From: Prinsepia uniflora
Lineage: Eukaryota > Streptophyta > Magnoliopsida > Rosales > Rosaceae
Reading direction: 5' to 3'
Length of the DNA stretch: 64,000 bases
NCBI GenBank assembly: GCA_032719365.1
Contig: CM064866.1
Coordinates: 8,289,781 to 8,353,780 of the forward strand
The position numbers were made by a program, and so were the translations under genes. The notes below the pieces were generated by a model. That model made no database searches. It was not told the DNA's origin and saw only the letters and a program-made list of their open reading frames with translations. This document shows positions 45,900 through 58,289 of the stretch, one piece after another (the stretch's first letter is position 1; each line of letters starts with the position of its first letter).

Positions 45900-46800
45900 G
45901 TCATGAGAGCTACATTTCCTCTAGTTTGAAGAATCAAACCTAGCAACAGAAGGTGCACTCCTCCTACCTTGGGTACCTTTACTCTTGAAAGTCACAACCG
46001 TCGTAGCCTCGCACTTGCCAAAATCCTTCAAATTACGACCCCTTAGATCTTCACCAGCATCTAACCCCACAAAAGGTCTAGAGTCGGATGGTTGGCGAGT
46101 AGGATGCTCTCGACTAACCTCATGCTTTCTTTCCAAGTACCAGTGAGTAGTGTGATAGACATGGCGACATTAAGTGCAGTATTGAAGTAAGTTCTCAAAT
46201 TTGAAATCCACCCACTTCGTACCCAAGTTTGAGAAGTCAACACCGGTCGTCCACATGAGGGGTTTCACTCACGTCCAAACGGACTTGGATACGAATAAAC
46301 AGGCCAATGCACTCATCTCCATCTGATTAATCGATCTCCAAAACTTCAACAATTCAACCCCCAATTCTCTTAGCGACTGCCAGCCATATTCGATGAGGAA
46401 CACAGTGAATTTGGACCCAGAGAATAGCCAAAGAAAGCTTCACAACATGAAATCTCTATCCGAGAGGAATTTCCTTAACCAAAACTAGTGCCTCCTTTAA
46501 CAGCCAAGGTTCCATCTCAAGAATACGCTCTTTGTCACGCAAGACCCCAAACGGTATCCCCATTCTTCCTAAATGATAGGCCAGTAGACCTACGCCATAA
46601 GCGAGTGAAAACTGAGACAAATGCATCGTGGTTCACTAATTTCCTTGTAAAGACTTGAACGATCAAGTTGAACTTGGCTCCTACCAAGATGCCCCTAGTC
46701 TCGGATTTAATGAGCAAGACACCAATCCTCTCCTTCTTTGAGAGCCGCAGGTTACGCCCTAGGGAAGTTGTTAACACCTCCATGCGTTCCACACACCAAT
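45900..46800 (-). pseudogene. LINE-type ORF1 remnant (DUF4283-like with zinc knuckle)
   Basis: Minus-strand frames give KFNLIVQVFTRKLVNHDAF near 46660 and RLWRRSTGLSF, resembling the DUF4283 region found in plant LINE ORF1-like proteins. Further on, WVDFKFENLLQYC and HVYHTTHWYLERK recall the linked CCHC zinc knuckle (around 46120-46230). Frames change several times with stops. No endonuclease or reverse transcriptase was seen nearby. Family call is by motif memory and moderate. Confidence 0.5.
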
Positions 46801-46934
46801 ACCCGAACCTTGAGTCTCATGGCACCCCAACGGCACCATTGAAGAAAACCAGACAGCATGCAGAGAACATTGCTGCAAGATCCGTTACTCATAAGACAAT
46901 TTGTAATCTCTCTAAGGATTGGCTTTCACATGGT

Positions 46935-47215
46935 AACTGGAAATAGAGTCATCCTCACATGGGGTGAAATACAGTGGGAATTTTTAGCACAATTCTTTTG
47001 TTGTAAGAAAAAAGTCTCAATCAATGACTTAGTTTGAGCCATGCAAAAGTACAATGAAAGCGTGAATAAATACATTGCAAGATGGAAGAGCCTCAACCTT
47101 CAATGTTCAGAGAAAGATAGCAACATTTATCATGTTTGCAGAGCCTCAAACACTAGAGGAACTAGTCTCGAAAGCAAGTAATGTCGAAAGAAAAATCGCC
47201 CGCCATAAAAATAAA
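46935..47215 (+). pseudogene. Short Ty3/gypsy gag-like fragment
   Basis: The plus strand reads TWGEIQWEFLAQFFCCKKK then AMQKYNESVNKYIARWKSLN, resembling the retrotransposon gag pattern W..F...F then Q..E.S..Y..R...L. A stop lies between. No zinc knuckle or pol follows. Confidence 0.45.
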
Positions 47216-47759
47216 GCTCAATAGGTAGACATAGAAATTGCAAAAACTGACAATAGGTAGACATAGAAATTGAAAAAAAAATTGGCAATGATCAATATCA
47301 ATGGTATCAGACTTATTGAGTATTCAGACAAACAGTTCTGATGAACAATCACTCACTTTTGACAGTTATATGTTTCCAGAAAAATCCAATGGCTTCCTTT
47401 GCTAAAATAGATGACAAAAATTTCAAAGAAGGGAATGAAATAGAAGCACAAAGTAAGCATGCGCTTGAAGAAGGAAAAGAAGTGAAGTACACCTTCAACA
47501 TCAATTAAACATCAGAGTGATGGAGATTGATCAAGAAAACAAAGTGAAGTACACCAATTCCTCCATGGAAGCGCCGAAAAACCCAGGTCTGCAAACTCGG
47601 GATGCGGACATGGAATTCTCCCACTAAAACCATAAAACATTATCAAATTCGAAGACTGATCGAATGGGAAAGTGCCAGCGTGTCTATCTCCCTCCACAAA
47701 ATGTTTCATAATTTTGCTTCCTCCGTCGATGACCATGACATAGTGCCGGTCCAAACATA
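47216..47759. other. Unassigned sequence between gag relic and PPR relic
   Basis: A direct repeat of 'aataggtagacatagaaattg' (about 47220 and 47250). An 80-codon minus-strand frame at 47512-47754 with VMVIDGGSKIMKHFVEGDR has no family I can name. Confidence 0.35.
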
Positions 47760-48272
47760 CAGGAGCCTAGAGCAAGAGTAAAAAATGAGCTCTTAATTTA
47801 TATACTTAATTATTAAAAATAAAAAAATTTATGAGTATGTCATATCAACCAAATTGTTAAACAACTTCTTTTAAACTTAATTATCTTCCTTAAAATGTAG
47901 GCATGAATTTGCTTCCATGGATCCAGGGTAGCTTGTATTGCACAAGCACCAAGCACACTGACAAGAATCGCAGCATCAAAAATTATTGGTTCTTTTTCTC
48001 TTAATTCACGTAAGAGTTCAAATACAGCTTCGCATTTATGTGATTTGATATCGAGAAAATAAAGTTACTCATATAACAGTAATCTTTTCAGTCAACGAAT
48101 CAAAAAGCCTATGTGCTTTGACAAGGTTTCCATGAGAGACATAAACCATAATCATTGAAGTGATAGAAAAGTAATTTTCTAACCCCATTGTCGCATGGAT
48201 TGAGTTTGCATACCTTATATTGCCACACTTCCAGTAGGCATCAACAATTCCATTGCGTATAAAAGGATTTGA
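47760..48272 (-). pseudogene. Pentatricopeptide-repeat (PPR) protein fragment
   Basis: On the minus strand from 48272, NPFIRNGIVDAYWKCGNIR, ENYFSITSMIMVYVSHGNLV and KAHRLFDSLTEK have the spacing and consensus of PPR motifs. After a stop, CEAVFELLRELREKEPIIFD and LVSVLGACAIQATLDPWKQI follow. PPR proteins bind organellar RNA. Only about four motifs remain; the upstream part is cut off by the LTR inserted at 48273 and no start is present. It is a relic. Confidence 0.75.
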
Positions 48273-49801
48273 TGACAAGACCCATCCCAATCCCCCCGGG
48301 ATTAACGTGGGATGACCTTGCTCCCGTCTGACACGAAGTGTCAGACAAAGGATATTTCCAACCTTTGCCCTCCCGGGCTATCAGAGTACGCCAAGATCCG
48401 GAGGAGGCATGTGATATCTCGGTCTCTGCTACAGTCCACATCGGGTCCAACCTGAAGGGTATTAAAAACAGAAAGACTGTGAGTGGACAAAAATAAAGAT
48501 TTTATAAAAACATTTCATCAAAGACCTTTATACCCTCCACTAAAAAGCATGCATGCATAGTAAAACCATTTATTCAAACACATATGTTAAAACATCCATA
48601 ATTAGGGTCACAGCTCCAAATTCGGTAAATACAAGTCACACGGACTCCTGCCCAAAACCATTTATAGAAAACCATAACACAATGAACATATGTGGGGTCT
48701 CGGCCCAAATCCATTTATCATTATAAACACAATTTTCCAAACCAATTGAAATCATGTTTATCCCTTATATTCATATCCAGAACCTGTCACGGTAAAATAG
48801 AGCTACACGTGTGCTAACCGGGGTCTCAAACCCAAGTCTCTCCAGGGTCCACCCAGGTCAAAGTCCGTAGATCTATGACCGTCCCTGGAGGTAACGAACC
48901 ATGCCCATCCTGAGAGTAAGGAACCCAACTGGGGGGCGACTCCACTCAGTCAGTGCTCCGTGACTACTCCGGGGTCCACCCAGGCCAACGACCCTCCCCG
49001 GAGGAGACAATCATATATAAAGGATGGAATATGAAAAACCTTTTGAAATCATTCTTTAAACCTTTCAAGAATTCATGCCCGGCCCCCATAAGCCGTCATG
49101 AACCATAAAATCCTTTTATGGATTCATGCCGGTTCCCATAAACCGTCATGACCCGTAAATCCATTTCAGGAGTTCATGCCGGTTCCCATAAACCGTCATG
49201 ACCCATAAAAACTATTTGTAATACATAACTGGGCCCTAGGCCCGAATCCACATAGAAACTGGACCTCCGGTCCGAAACGTAAACCAACCACGCCTCCGGC
49301 CCGATGCCTCGTCAAATGAAATGGACCTCAAGTCCGAGAGTTACCTTTTCAAATCCAAAATCATTTCATTTAACTATTTTCAAAACCATAAGAATGGAAA
49401 ATCAGAATAAAACTGGAAAACCTCGATTTACGTGCAAGCACGTAAATCGCCTCGAAATACGTGAAACCATATAGTTTACAAATATCCAAATAAAAATCAT
49501 CAAATCACATTCATTATCCTTTTGGAAATCCAAAACCATTTCATTCAGACCAATAAAGACGTACGGACCCGTATAGGCACCGTATAGGGCCGAAACCTCG
49601 AAATACGTGCATATACGTAACCACACATCCAAATGCACTCATGGTAACACAAACAAGTATTTAAAACATATAATAAACATTTATGCATGCACCAATTTAG
49701 AAAACAAGGTCCACTCACAGACCGTCCGAAGTCGCGCCTCGATACGCGTGCCATACGGCTCCCCGAGCCGATCACCGTCACCGGGACTTCCAAACCTGTC
49801 C
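48273..49801 (-). repeat. 3' LTR of the minus element, left part
   Basis: Contains the GTCTGACAC/GTGTCAGAC hairpin at 48326-48346, a 'gtgagtggacaaaaata' segment and reversed 'gggtctc..cccaaa' microrepeats. It ends at TGTCC, the target site of the solo LTR. Confidence 0.82.
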
Positions 49802-52591
49802 TGTGACGACCCGGACATCCAAAAAGGGAAAAGTTGGAAACTTCGGGGAAAATGACGATTTTGCCCCTGGAATTAGGTGAAAAGTTGACTTTTGATTTGA
49901 GCGGTCTAACGGACTTTGACCAATGACCGTGACGTAGTTCGGGACGTCGCGAGTTCATAGACAGGTGGCACGCCCAATTCCGACATTCGAGGAGAAAGTT
50001 ATGACGTGCGGAAGGTGGTAAAAGGGGCCGGAAATTGACTTTTTGATCGGGGCATTGTTTGGACTTTCCGAGAATACCATGGGGTAGGTCTCGGGACGTT
50101 GAATCCGTAGACAGGCGACATGCGTCAATCGGAGTCAGAACGTGAAAGTTATGGGTCTAGAATGACGAGGGGCATTTTGGTAATTTGTTGTGACAAGGGT
50201 AAAATGGTAATTTTCTGCAGTTGGGATTATTGTATGAATTAAATTAGCTGATTCACTTAATTTGGGTGTGGATTGACCAGGGGGTGACACTTGTCACCAT
50301 TAGAGGAAGATTAGTGGCTAAATGCCTAATACATACAAATGCACCCACCCACCGTCCCGTGTTGATTTCGATCAAATTGATCGGTGAATAAGGCTAGGTG
50401 ATGAAACCTGAGACGGGAAGAGGAACTAATATAGAAAACGAGTGGAATTGAGGGGAGAATTGAGGAAAAACAGAACCCTAACCCGAGACATCGAAGAGTG
50501 AAAAATTGAAGAACAATTGATAGTCGAATTGGACTATGCGGATCATAATTGTTGAAATTGACGTTGATTTAAGCTTCTTAAGGTTAAGGCGAGTTGAACC
50601 CCCTCAGAAATTGAGAGAATTGAGGTCGTTTTGCTGTAGAACCAAAGGGGTGACGGCTTCGATTTTTTCGAGATTGAGTCGAGCACCAGGGAGGCTTGAG
50701 GGAAGAAATTGAAATTGGAAACGCATTCAGGAGACTTCTATGAAGCTTTTGCCTCAATCAATTTGAAGAAATCGATGGATAATGAACGGAACAGATGTTG
50801 AAGTTTCAACAAGAACACTCGATAATTGATCGAAGGGATTGAGGTACTGACGCTGGTAAGTAACATTGCAGACCTTAAATTAGAGATTAAACGATACTGT
50901 TAGAAGCTTGAATTGTAAGAAATGATGCAGAATTGATGGAGTTTGGAACGGGTTGCATCGCGGGTCAAATGGCCCGTTTACCAGTCATTCGGGTCGAGAA
51001 GACAACAGTGATGGGTATTGTAGCAGGCGTGTGGCACCTACGCGCAGCCACTCACGGCGGCGCGTGGGGGCGCGTGAGGGGGAATCCCGAGGTGAGTTCA
51101 ACATGAAACTTGTCCTATTTAATGTAACGAACATTTTTGGTGTTGGTTGCGAGTCGATCGGACGCCGTCTCGATAATGTTTCGAGGGTCCGAAGGGTTAT
51201 GTTACGTATTAAATTAATATTAAATTCTCGGAAAAATTACGAGAAATTAGTATGATGTAAATTGAGTCTTTAGTGACCTTGAATAATGATTGTGGACAGG
51301 ATTCGGGATTCTTGGAAAATATCGAAAATTACGAAAACGCGTGCAGCTCGGAAAGCGAGCAGTTTGGACGGTGTGTGAGTGAACTTTTGTTTTCTACCCT
51401 AAATGCATACATATACGTTTTAACTGCTTTATAATGTGATTTGACATGATTTGGTATGATTAGTGTTCCGATATGGTGAATTCCGGATTTTGGGGAATAT
51501 TATATTATTTTAATCGGTATTTTAGCACGTTTTTCGAGGAAATGTGCAAATGATATTTTGGGCTAGGCCCGGAGTCAAAATGATTTCAAAATGGATATTT
51601 TGATGAATTAATGAGTTAAGAATGATTTCAGGATTATTATAATGTTTTCTATATGATTTTATGGTTTTACGGATTTACGTGTAAAGGATATGCGGGCTTG
51701 AGTCCCGGTTGGTAATGATTTGACTTGGATTGGGTCATGGACTTGACTGACATGTTTTGGGATAAGATCCCGGATGGTTTTCTTTATGATTATGATTGTG
51801 ACTATGGATACCCAGACGGTCGAAGCTAGGGGTGTTCCCAGACGACCGGAGCTCGGGGATATGATATGATTGTGATTGTTCCCAGGCAGCCGAAGCTCGG
51901 GGTGTTCCCAGACGGCTGGTACTCGGGGTGATATGTATTCCCAGGTAGCCGAAGCTCGGGGTGTTCCCAGACGGCTAACACTCGGGGTGATGCGTGCCGG
52001 GACAGTCGGAGCTCGGGGTGACTTCCCAGACGACTGAGGCACGGGTTATGGCCTACGCGTAGTGCCGGTGTGACAGTGTAATGGTTTGTGCACTTGAGAA
52101 CAGTGCGGATTGATTGATTGAGTAATTGATTGTTGACCTTGTGCATGGTACTGGTTAATGTTGATTGTGATTACGTACTGGTATTGAGTACGAGTTCTGG
52201 TCTGTATGGCCAGGTGATTGTGTATTCGTATGTTTTCAGGGTTGGCCTGAGAGCCAGGATTTTGACTTATTATAGGGTTTGGCTGGAAGGCCAGTGTTGG
52301 TGTTTCATATGTTTTTCCCTATGCATGCAGGTTTGATAAACTAGAGGGTAAACAATGTGTTTTGATAAATGTGTTTTAATGAATATATTTTTGTCCACTC
52401 ACACTTTTCTGTTTTGATGACCCTCCAGGACGTGGCACAACGTTCGGGGCTGATCTCGAGGCGGAGGCATGAGCGGCAGTTATCCCTTGTCTGATAGGTG
52501 CTGAAGGCTAGTTTCGGGACTTCAGTTGACTTGTCAGACGGGAGCAGGACCGGGCACGGTTATCGAGGTCCAGTTGGGACGGGTCCTGTCA
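49802..52591 (+). mobile_element. Plus-strand solo long LTR nested in the minus LTR
   Basis: 2790 bases from TGTGACGACCCGGACATCC to GGGACGGGTCCTGTCA. Perfect duplication TGTCC (49797-49801 and 52592-52596). Head module, palindrome at 50283-50298, GC-rich box near 51040 and a CCCAGACGGC cassette are present. No interior is attached. Confidence 0.9.
51815..52045 (+). repeat. TTCCCAGACGGCCGAAGCTC microrepeat cassette in LTR
   Basis: About eight imperfect ~22-35-base units with core CCCAG(A/G)C(G/A)(G/A)CCG(A/G)AGCTCGGGG. A related, shorter cassette occurs near 60605-60660 in the LTR of the last element. Confidence 0.78.
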
Positions 52592-52596
52592 TGTCC

Positions 52597-54030
52597 AAAT
52601 TAATTTAGAGGATTACTAACTACTTATATAACCCCTCACTAAAGCCCCGTAATTTTCCGGAATTTCTAACTATTTTTAAAATCGATCCTAAACCTTCCGA
52701 TGCCCCGAAACATATCGAGACGGTGTCCGATTGACACGAAACCAGTCCCAAAATGTTCGTTACATCAAATAGATGATTTCACATGTTGGAACCTCCCCAA
52801 AATTCCTCCCCACGTGCCCACACACGCCGCCTGAAGTGGCTGCGTGTGGGCTTCACGCGCCAGTGAACAGTTCATCCTCTTCCTTCGATCGAACCGGTCA
52901 GGCCGGTTCACTCTGTACAATCCGGTCCAGCTGGACCGGCGTGACCCGTCCGGCCCTCCTACTCCCTCATTTTCGGTCCTTTTTCTTCCTAATCGATTCT
53001 AAACTTCCTAATATGATCCTAGGAACATGTTTGGATGATCAAAACAAAGAAAAACCCAAAGAACCCGAGGTTTGATTTTTGAACCTCACGGTTCAGTTTT
53101 TCCATATTCCCTTCCATGGCTTCCCAGCCGTTAAACCCAATAAAAACCTTCATATTAAGTCCCTAGCAACCTATTTACTTCAAACCAATCATCCAAATCG
53201 ACCCATAACAACAAAAACATGATTTTGGGTTCAAAAACCAAAACCGAGCCATACCTCGGGTTCGGTCTCCGCCGTGTACGGTGGCTTCCTCTTGGCCGGC
53301 CACCATCATCCTCAGTCCTTCCCTCACGTCTGGTCTCAGTCCTGGTCGAAATGGGGTTGGGTTGGCTGGGTTTGGGTTGCACAAAGATGGAGAGAAAAGG
53401 GTGAGATCGGGTGGGTTTGTGTGTGTGTGTTTGAAATGGGAAAAAGGAAATGGTTTGCACGGTGCATGAAGGAATATGGTGTCCATTGGATGGGTGACAC
53501 TTGTCCCTCATCCATTGGGCATCAAGACAAATATCTAGGCCCACTAGAGTCCAAGAGTGAACCCGTTTCGTAATTCGTGCAATAATACTTCGAAACTTCC
53601 TTGAACCATAACTTCGCCGTCGAACGTCCGAATTCGACGTGCCACCTGTCTACGGATTCGTATCGTTCTTATCTACGTAACGGTCTTTGGCCCTCGGCCA
53701 TTGGACCTCTAGGTCAAAAAGTCAACATTTGCCCCTTTTTAACCAAAATTACCAAAATGCCCCTAAACTTCCGAACGTCATAACTTCCTCCTCGAACGTC
53801 GGAATTGAACGTGCCACCTGTCTATGAACTCGTGACGTCGTGAATTACGTCACGGTCATCGGTCAAAGTCCATTTGATCGCCCGATCAAAAAGTCAACGT
53901 TTTACCACCACTAGGGGCAAAACGGTCATTTCGCATCGTTCGTCCGATTTCGCTCTACTAATCACCGATTAACCTCATTAATCGTGATTAGTCACTAATC
54001 TAATCTAGGAATTTGGGACGGGTCGTTGCA
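52597..54030 (-). repeat. 3' LTR of the minus element, right part (head)
   Basis: Continues the LTR after the solo insertion: 'gatgtctgat'-type landmark near 52720, palindrome-like site at 53489-53512, duplicated head modules, and the head ending GGGACGGGTCGTTGCA. Confidence 0.82.
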
Positions 54031-56953
54031 ACCTTCCCTCCTTAATTAATTTCGTCCTCGAAATTCCAACCGACCTAATTCTACCCGTTCTTCCCTCCTT
54101 AATTAGTTCCGTTCTCGAAACTCCAATTATCTTGATTCCACATCCACCCCGTGGAAAGTAGAATTGACCTCGAAACTCGTGTACACTCGTACACTCACTA
54201 ACCAGAACGATACTCGTCTGCTACTAGACGTACCACTAACGCTCACGTCGCATCGTCTACATTCGACCACGTCGAATAGCAGAAGTCGTACGCTCCGAAC
54301 TGACACCACCTGTCAGTATCAGAGTAGCCCAAGTATCCTATGATCGACCCACTTGCCAAATCTACCCTTTCAATGACATAAACAACTCTACGGTTCCTTC
54401 CTCAATCTCTAACCTATCCTGACGTCTGCTCCCACTGGGAGTCACCAAACCGTACTCAACGATCTACGTTGACATCCCCGACAAACTGTCACCACTTGAC
54501 AGCCGTCAATCGAAAACTGTCATTATACTCACTCGTGGTTACATTAACCACCAACTCACTCAACAATGGGTAAACACTTACCCACAAAGCACTCGACCTG
54601 TGTGTAACTAGACCCATTAGAAATACCATGACCCAATGCACAGTATCCAATGTCCAGTCCACGTACAAGACCTCAACTAATCCAATGGTACCAGAACTAA
54701 GCCGACTACCAATACGCTCTCCAATGTACCACTGGTATAACCTATATATCGTCACCAGACATCACCAGTCTGCCTGGTATCATACCTCGAACAACGTACA
54801 AGGTACATACAACTACCCATCAATCAGCCTACAACCACCTAGGTTGTAGCCAATCACGTTCCAATTTGGAGTCCATCTGTCCAATCCAGTACTAGACAAA
54901 TCAAAACTCCAACCCATCATCTATTTCCAAATCTGAATCCGAATCCGCAATTTCGTAAGAAATCCCGATTTCAAAACCAGAAATCATATCCATAGCCATG
55001 TCCAAATCCGAATCCGAAATCATTATTCCGTAAGCTAGCATTTGGAATAACCATTCCGAACCCAAATCCATAAAAAGAAAATCCACAGTCAAGCTCTAGA
55101 ATCAAATCCTGAATCGTCATCCAGAATCCGATTCCAAACCCCAACTCCAGAAATCCTCTTTCAAGTTCCAAAATCAAATCCTAAATCGTCATCTAGAAAT
55201 CTGATTCCAAAACCTGAAATATCGTTCACGTCTACCGAGACGTACCAAAACCAAACCTATCGGTTACCCGCTCAACCGATTACCACAATACGATCGATTG
55301 ACTTCATAGGGAAGTCAATCCCAACATCAGCACAACACTAGGTCAGACAAAATCCGACCTCGTCAGACACCTACTCACCTGAGTAATATACCATACGGGA
55401 TTCACTTCGAAAAGAAGTTCAGTCCTAACATCCTCAACTCAAACATCCAAGTAAGATTGACAAACTCTCCACCTATCTGGATCATCAAGATCACGATCCA
55501 GATCCATCACTACGTCACCCGACCATAACGTCACGATCAGTGTACTAGTGATACAACCATCATCTACCGTCATCTACCGTGGTAGAAACTGAGAAGTCAC
55601 CCAAAATGACTTCGAAATACCCAATATCAATGCGGAAAACCCGCATTCCTCTCATCACCTCAATTGCAACCTCTCGCGATTCCGAAGTTCCAACAAGATT
55701 GGAAACAACATACCCGTACATCAACCACGTGTCCCCTAACCAATTTAACTCTATCTGAGATCCACTCTGGGACCACATATACCGAACATATGCCCATCAC
55801 GACGGAGTCGCATCCCGACTCGTAACTCATCGTCGTCGCAATCACCGGCACGAGCACCAGTATCGGCACACCATGTGCAAAATTGACAACCCTGGATCTC
55901 CGCTCATACCGAGCGACGATCCCGTACCTCTGCTCGAATAGGAGAAACTCTGCCTCCGTCGTACCCAACAACTCTGGGTACAGTCACCCTGACAACTCAT
56001 ACATATGCGTTATTCACGCACCTCGTACCATCGTCACGACTGACAATCCCATCGTCACAATCGTCACGACAACCTGAGTCTACTTGACCGGATAAAATTC
56101 GACTACGTCTATCGATAGTATCGTCTGCCACAACCTCGTGCAGACCTAACTACCAGACATCTCGATATCCAGACTCCGCATCCAACGGAATCAACTGCCT
56201 GTACCAACTTCTCAGTATCCCCGCTCCGGGATTCCATCGATAAGTACCAACCCTGGTAACTTGTCCAACCAAACACGAACCAGTCGCAACTCGACTCAAC
56301 CACTGTCGTCTTCCAGGTCACCCATGACCTTAGTTGTACCAACTGTCCATCACTACCAAAGTAGCACGACAACCAAATAGGTTTAACCGATAAGTACAAC
56401 CTCGACTGCGAAGTGCAGTCCAAACACAAGCTGACATGACTAGACCGACTAACGAATCCAAATCTGAATAGTCGTCAAAGTCACACCACTCGCCAACTTA
56501 CCTTTCCGAACCATACACATCCTACCATAGGATTCCACGATCACACTTAGAGTTCCCTAAACCCAACTACGAAAAGCAGTAAAATCAACAATCTGACCGA
56601 TTCCGCAGTCTTGACATCGTAAGGACGTCAATCCAATCCTACCGTCAATTAACTAGGATTCCCCGAATCCGGCTGCTCACAGCAGTAAATCCATCTAACT
56701 CACCAATATCCGATCATCGAACTCAACAATATCCGACCATCCGATTGTCACTATTCCTAACCAGTCATCGGAATTGATCCTACGACATCGTGAAGACGAT
56801 CCCAACTAACCGTCTCACTATCCAAATCTATAAGACATTCCACGATACAATCCTATTAACTATCGTACCGGCACCCCAACAATCAGGTTGACCACGAACT
56901 GCAGCCCATTGAGATATCACATCCTCGACCTGCGTACGGAGTATCGCGCAAAA
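54031..56953 (-). other. Interior of the minus element, non-coding
   Basis: Adjacent to the LTR head the minus strand reads TTTCGAGGACGAAATTAATT then AAGGAGGGAAGGT, the likely pol remnant and polypurine tract. A second, diverged copy of this module lies at about 54090-54140. The segment 54780-55080 is the clear reverse complement of 63100-63440 in the last element. Open frames here are short and without known domains. Confidence 0.65.
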
Positions 56954-58195
56954 TGTAATGACCCGTCCCGAATATCGGGATTGAATATTAATTAATCATG
57001 ATTTAGAATGACTAATCGGGGATTAGTTGAGTGAAATCGGACGAAACGTGCAAAATGACCGTTTTGCCCCTAGCGTGGGCAAAATGTTGACTTTTAGTTC
57101 GGGCGGTCAAATGGACTTTGGCCGATGACTGTGACGTAGTTCGGGACGTTACGAGTTCATAGACAGGTGGCACGTTCGATTCCGACATTCGAGGTGAAAG
57201 TTATGATGTTCGATAGATGAGGGGTATTTTGGTAATTTGGCATATTAGGGGCCAAATGTTGACTTTTTGATCGAGAGGTCCGATGGACGAGGGCCAAGGA
57301 CCGTTACGTAGGTCTCGTCGATACGAATCCAACGACAGGCGGCATGCCGAAATCGGAGATTCGACGACGAAGTTATGGTCACGGAATCGGACTCGATTAA
57401 CCGAACGAACCGGGATTAAAATAATATTTTAATATGAACAGTACCCGGTGACTGTGCACATTCGGATGAGTGACAAGTGTCACCCATCCCCTGAAATCTG
57501 GTCCATGTTTCCCTCCCAACACCATCATTACAACATCATCATTTATCCTTCATCATTTCCTCCATTTTCTCCTTAATTTTCTCCTTCTTTGTTCTTCTTA
57601 CCCGTGAGCATTGAGCAGCAGAATTGGAGAGTGTTTGCTGCCATTCCTAACTGATTTTGAGGGCAAAATCGAGTGTTTGTTGAGACTAACTCAACTGGGT
57701 AAACACGGGAGGTTGAGAGTGGCTGAAAACTAGGAATTCGAAATTGGGTTTTTGGGAGGAAAAATCAAATTGGATGAATTGAGCCTTGTTGATCGAAATT
57801 GGGTTCAGTTTCTGTCTTCTGAGATTACTACGATCCATTTTGTAGAAGGAACTAAGTGGAATTGAGGTCGAATTGAGGTAGAACTGAGGGAGGAAACTTT
57901 CAGAAATCTCGAGGTTGAGTCGAGGGAATTGAGGCTTTGATTGACGAAATTGATGTGGGGATTGTGTTCCTGAAGATCCCACGATGCTTCTGGGTTCACC
58001 AATTGAAGGGAAACACTGGAGATTGATGAAGCTCCATGGATGCACAGTGTACGGATGTTCGAGTTTGAGTCGTGGCGTTTGAGCCACGAATTGATGCAAT
58101 TGAGTTGGGGAAAGAGTTTACCTGAATCCACTGAAGCTTCTGGTTGCATCAATTGAGAGAAATCGATTGAAATTGAGGGAGTTCTGAGGATGAAC
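56954..58195 (+). repeat. Plus-strand long LTR, first 1242 bases
   Basis: Begins TGTAATGACCCGTCCCGAAT and closely matches the next LTR's start over the first several hundred bases. It stops at ..GGATGAAC, where the next LTR begins. The simplest reading is that the element at 58196 is inserted in this LTR. Confidence 0.8.
57465..57488. repeat. Conserved LTR palindrome
   Basis: Arms GATGAGTGACA and TGTCACCCATC around AG, with one mismatched pair. Confidence 0.8.
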
Positions 58196-58289
58196 TGTAA
58201 TGACCCGTCCCGAATATCGGGATTGAATATTAATTAATTATGATTTAGAATGACTAATCGGGGATTAGTTGAGTGAAATCGGACGAAAC

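Larger units (their letters stand above)
48273..56953 (-). mobile_element. Minus-strand long-LTR element, 5' part missing, split by a solo LTR
   Basis: Its 3' LTR lies at 48273-49801 plus 52597-54030, about 2.96 kb once the plus-strand solo LTR and one duplication copy are removed. It starts at the left with TGACAAGACCCATCCC and heads at 54030 with GGTCGTTGCA. The interior 54031-56953 is non-coding. It is cut at 56953 by a plus-strand LTR, so its primer site, gag and 5' LTR are not seen. The left flank is TTTGA (48268-48272). Confidence 0.8.

Noticed and set aside
48273..56953. A single uninterrupted minus LTR element
   Set aside because: The plus-strand LTR at 49802-52591 with perfect TGTCC duplication shows a nested insertion.
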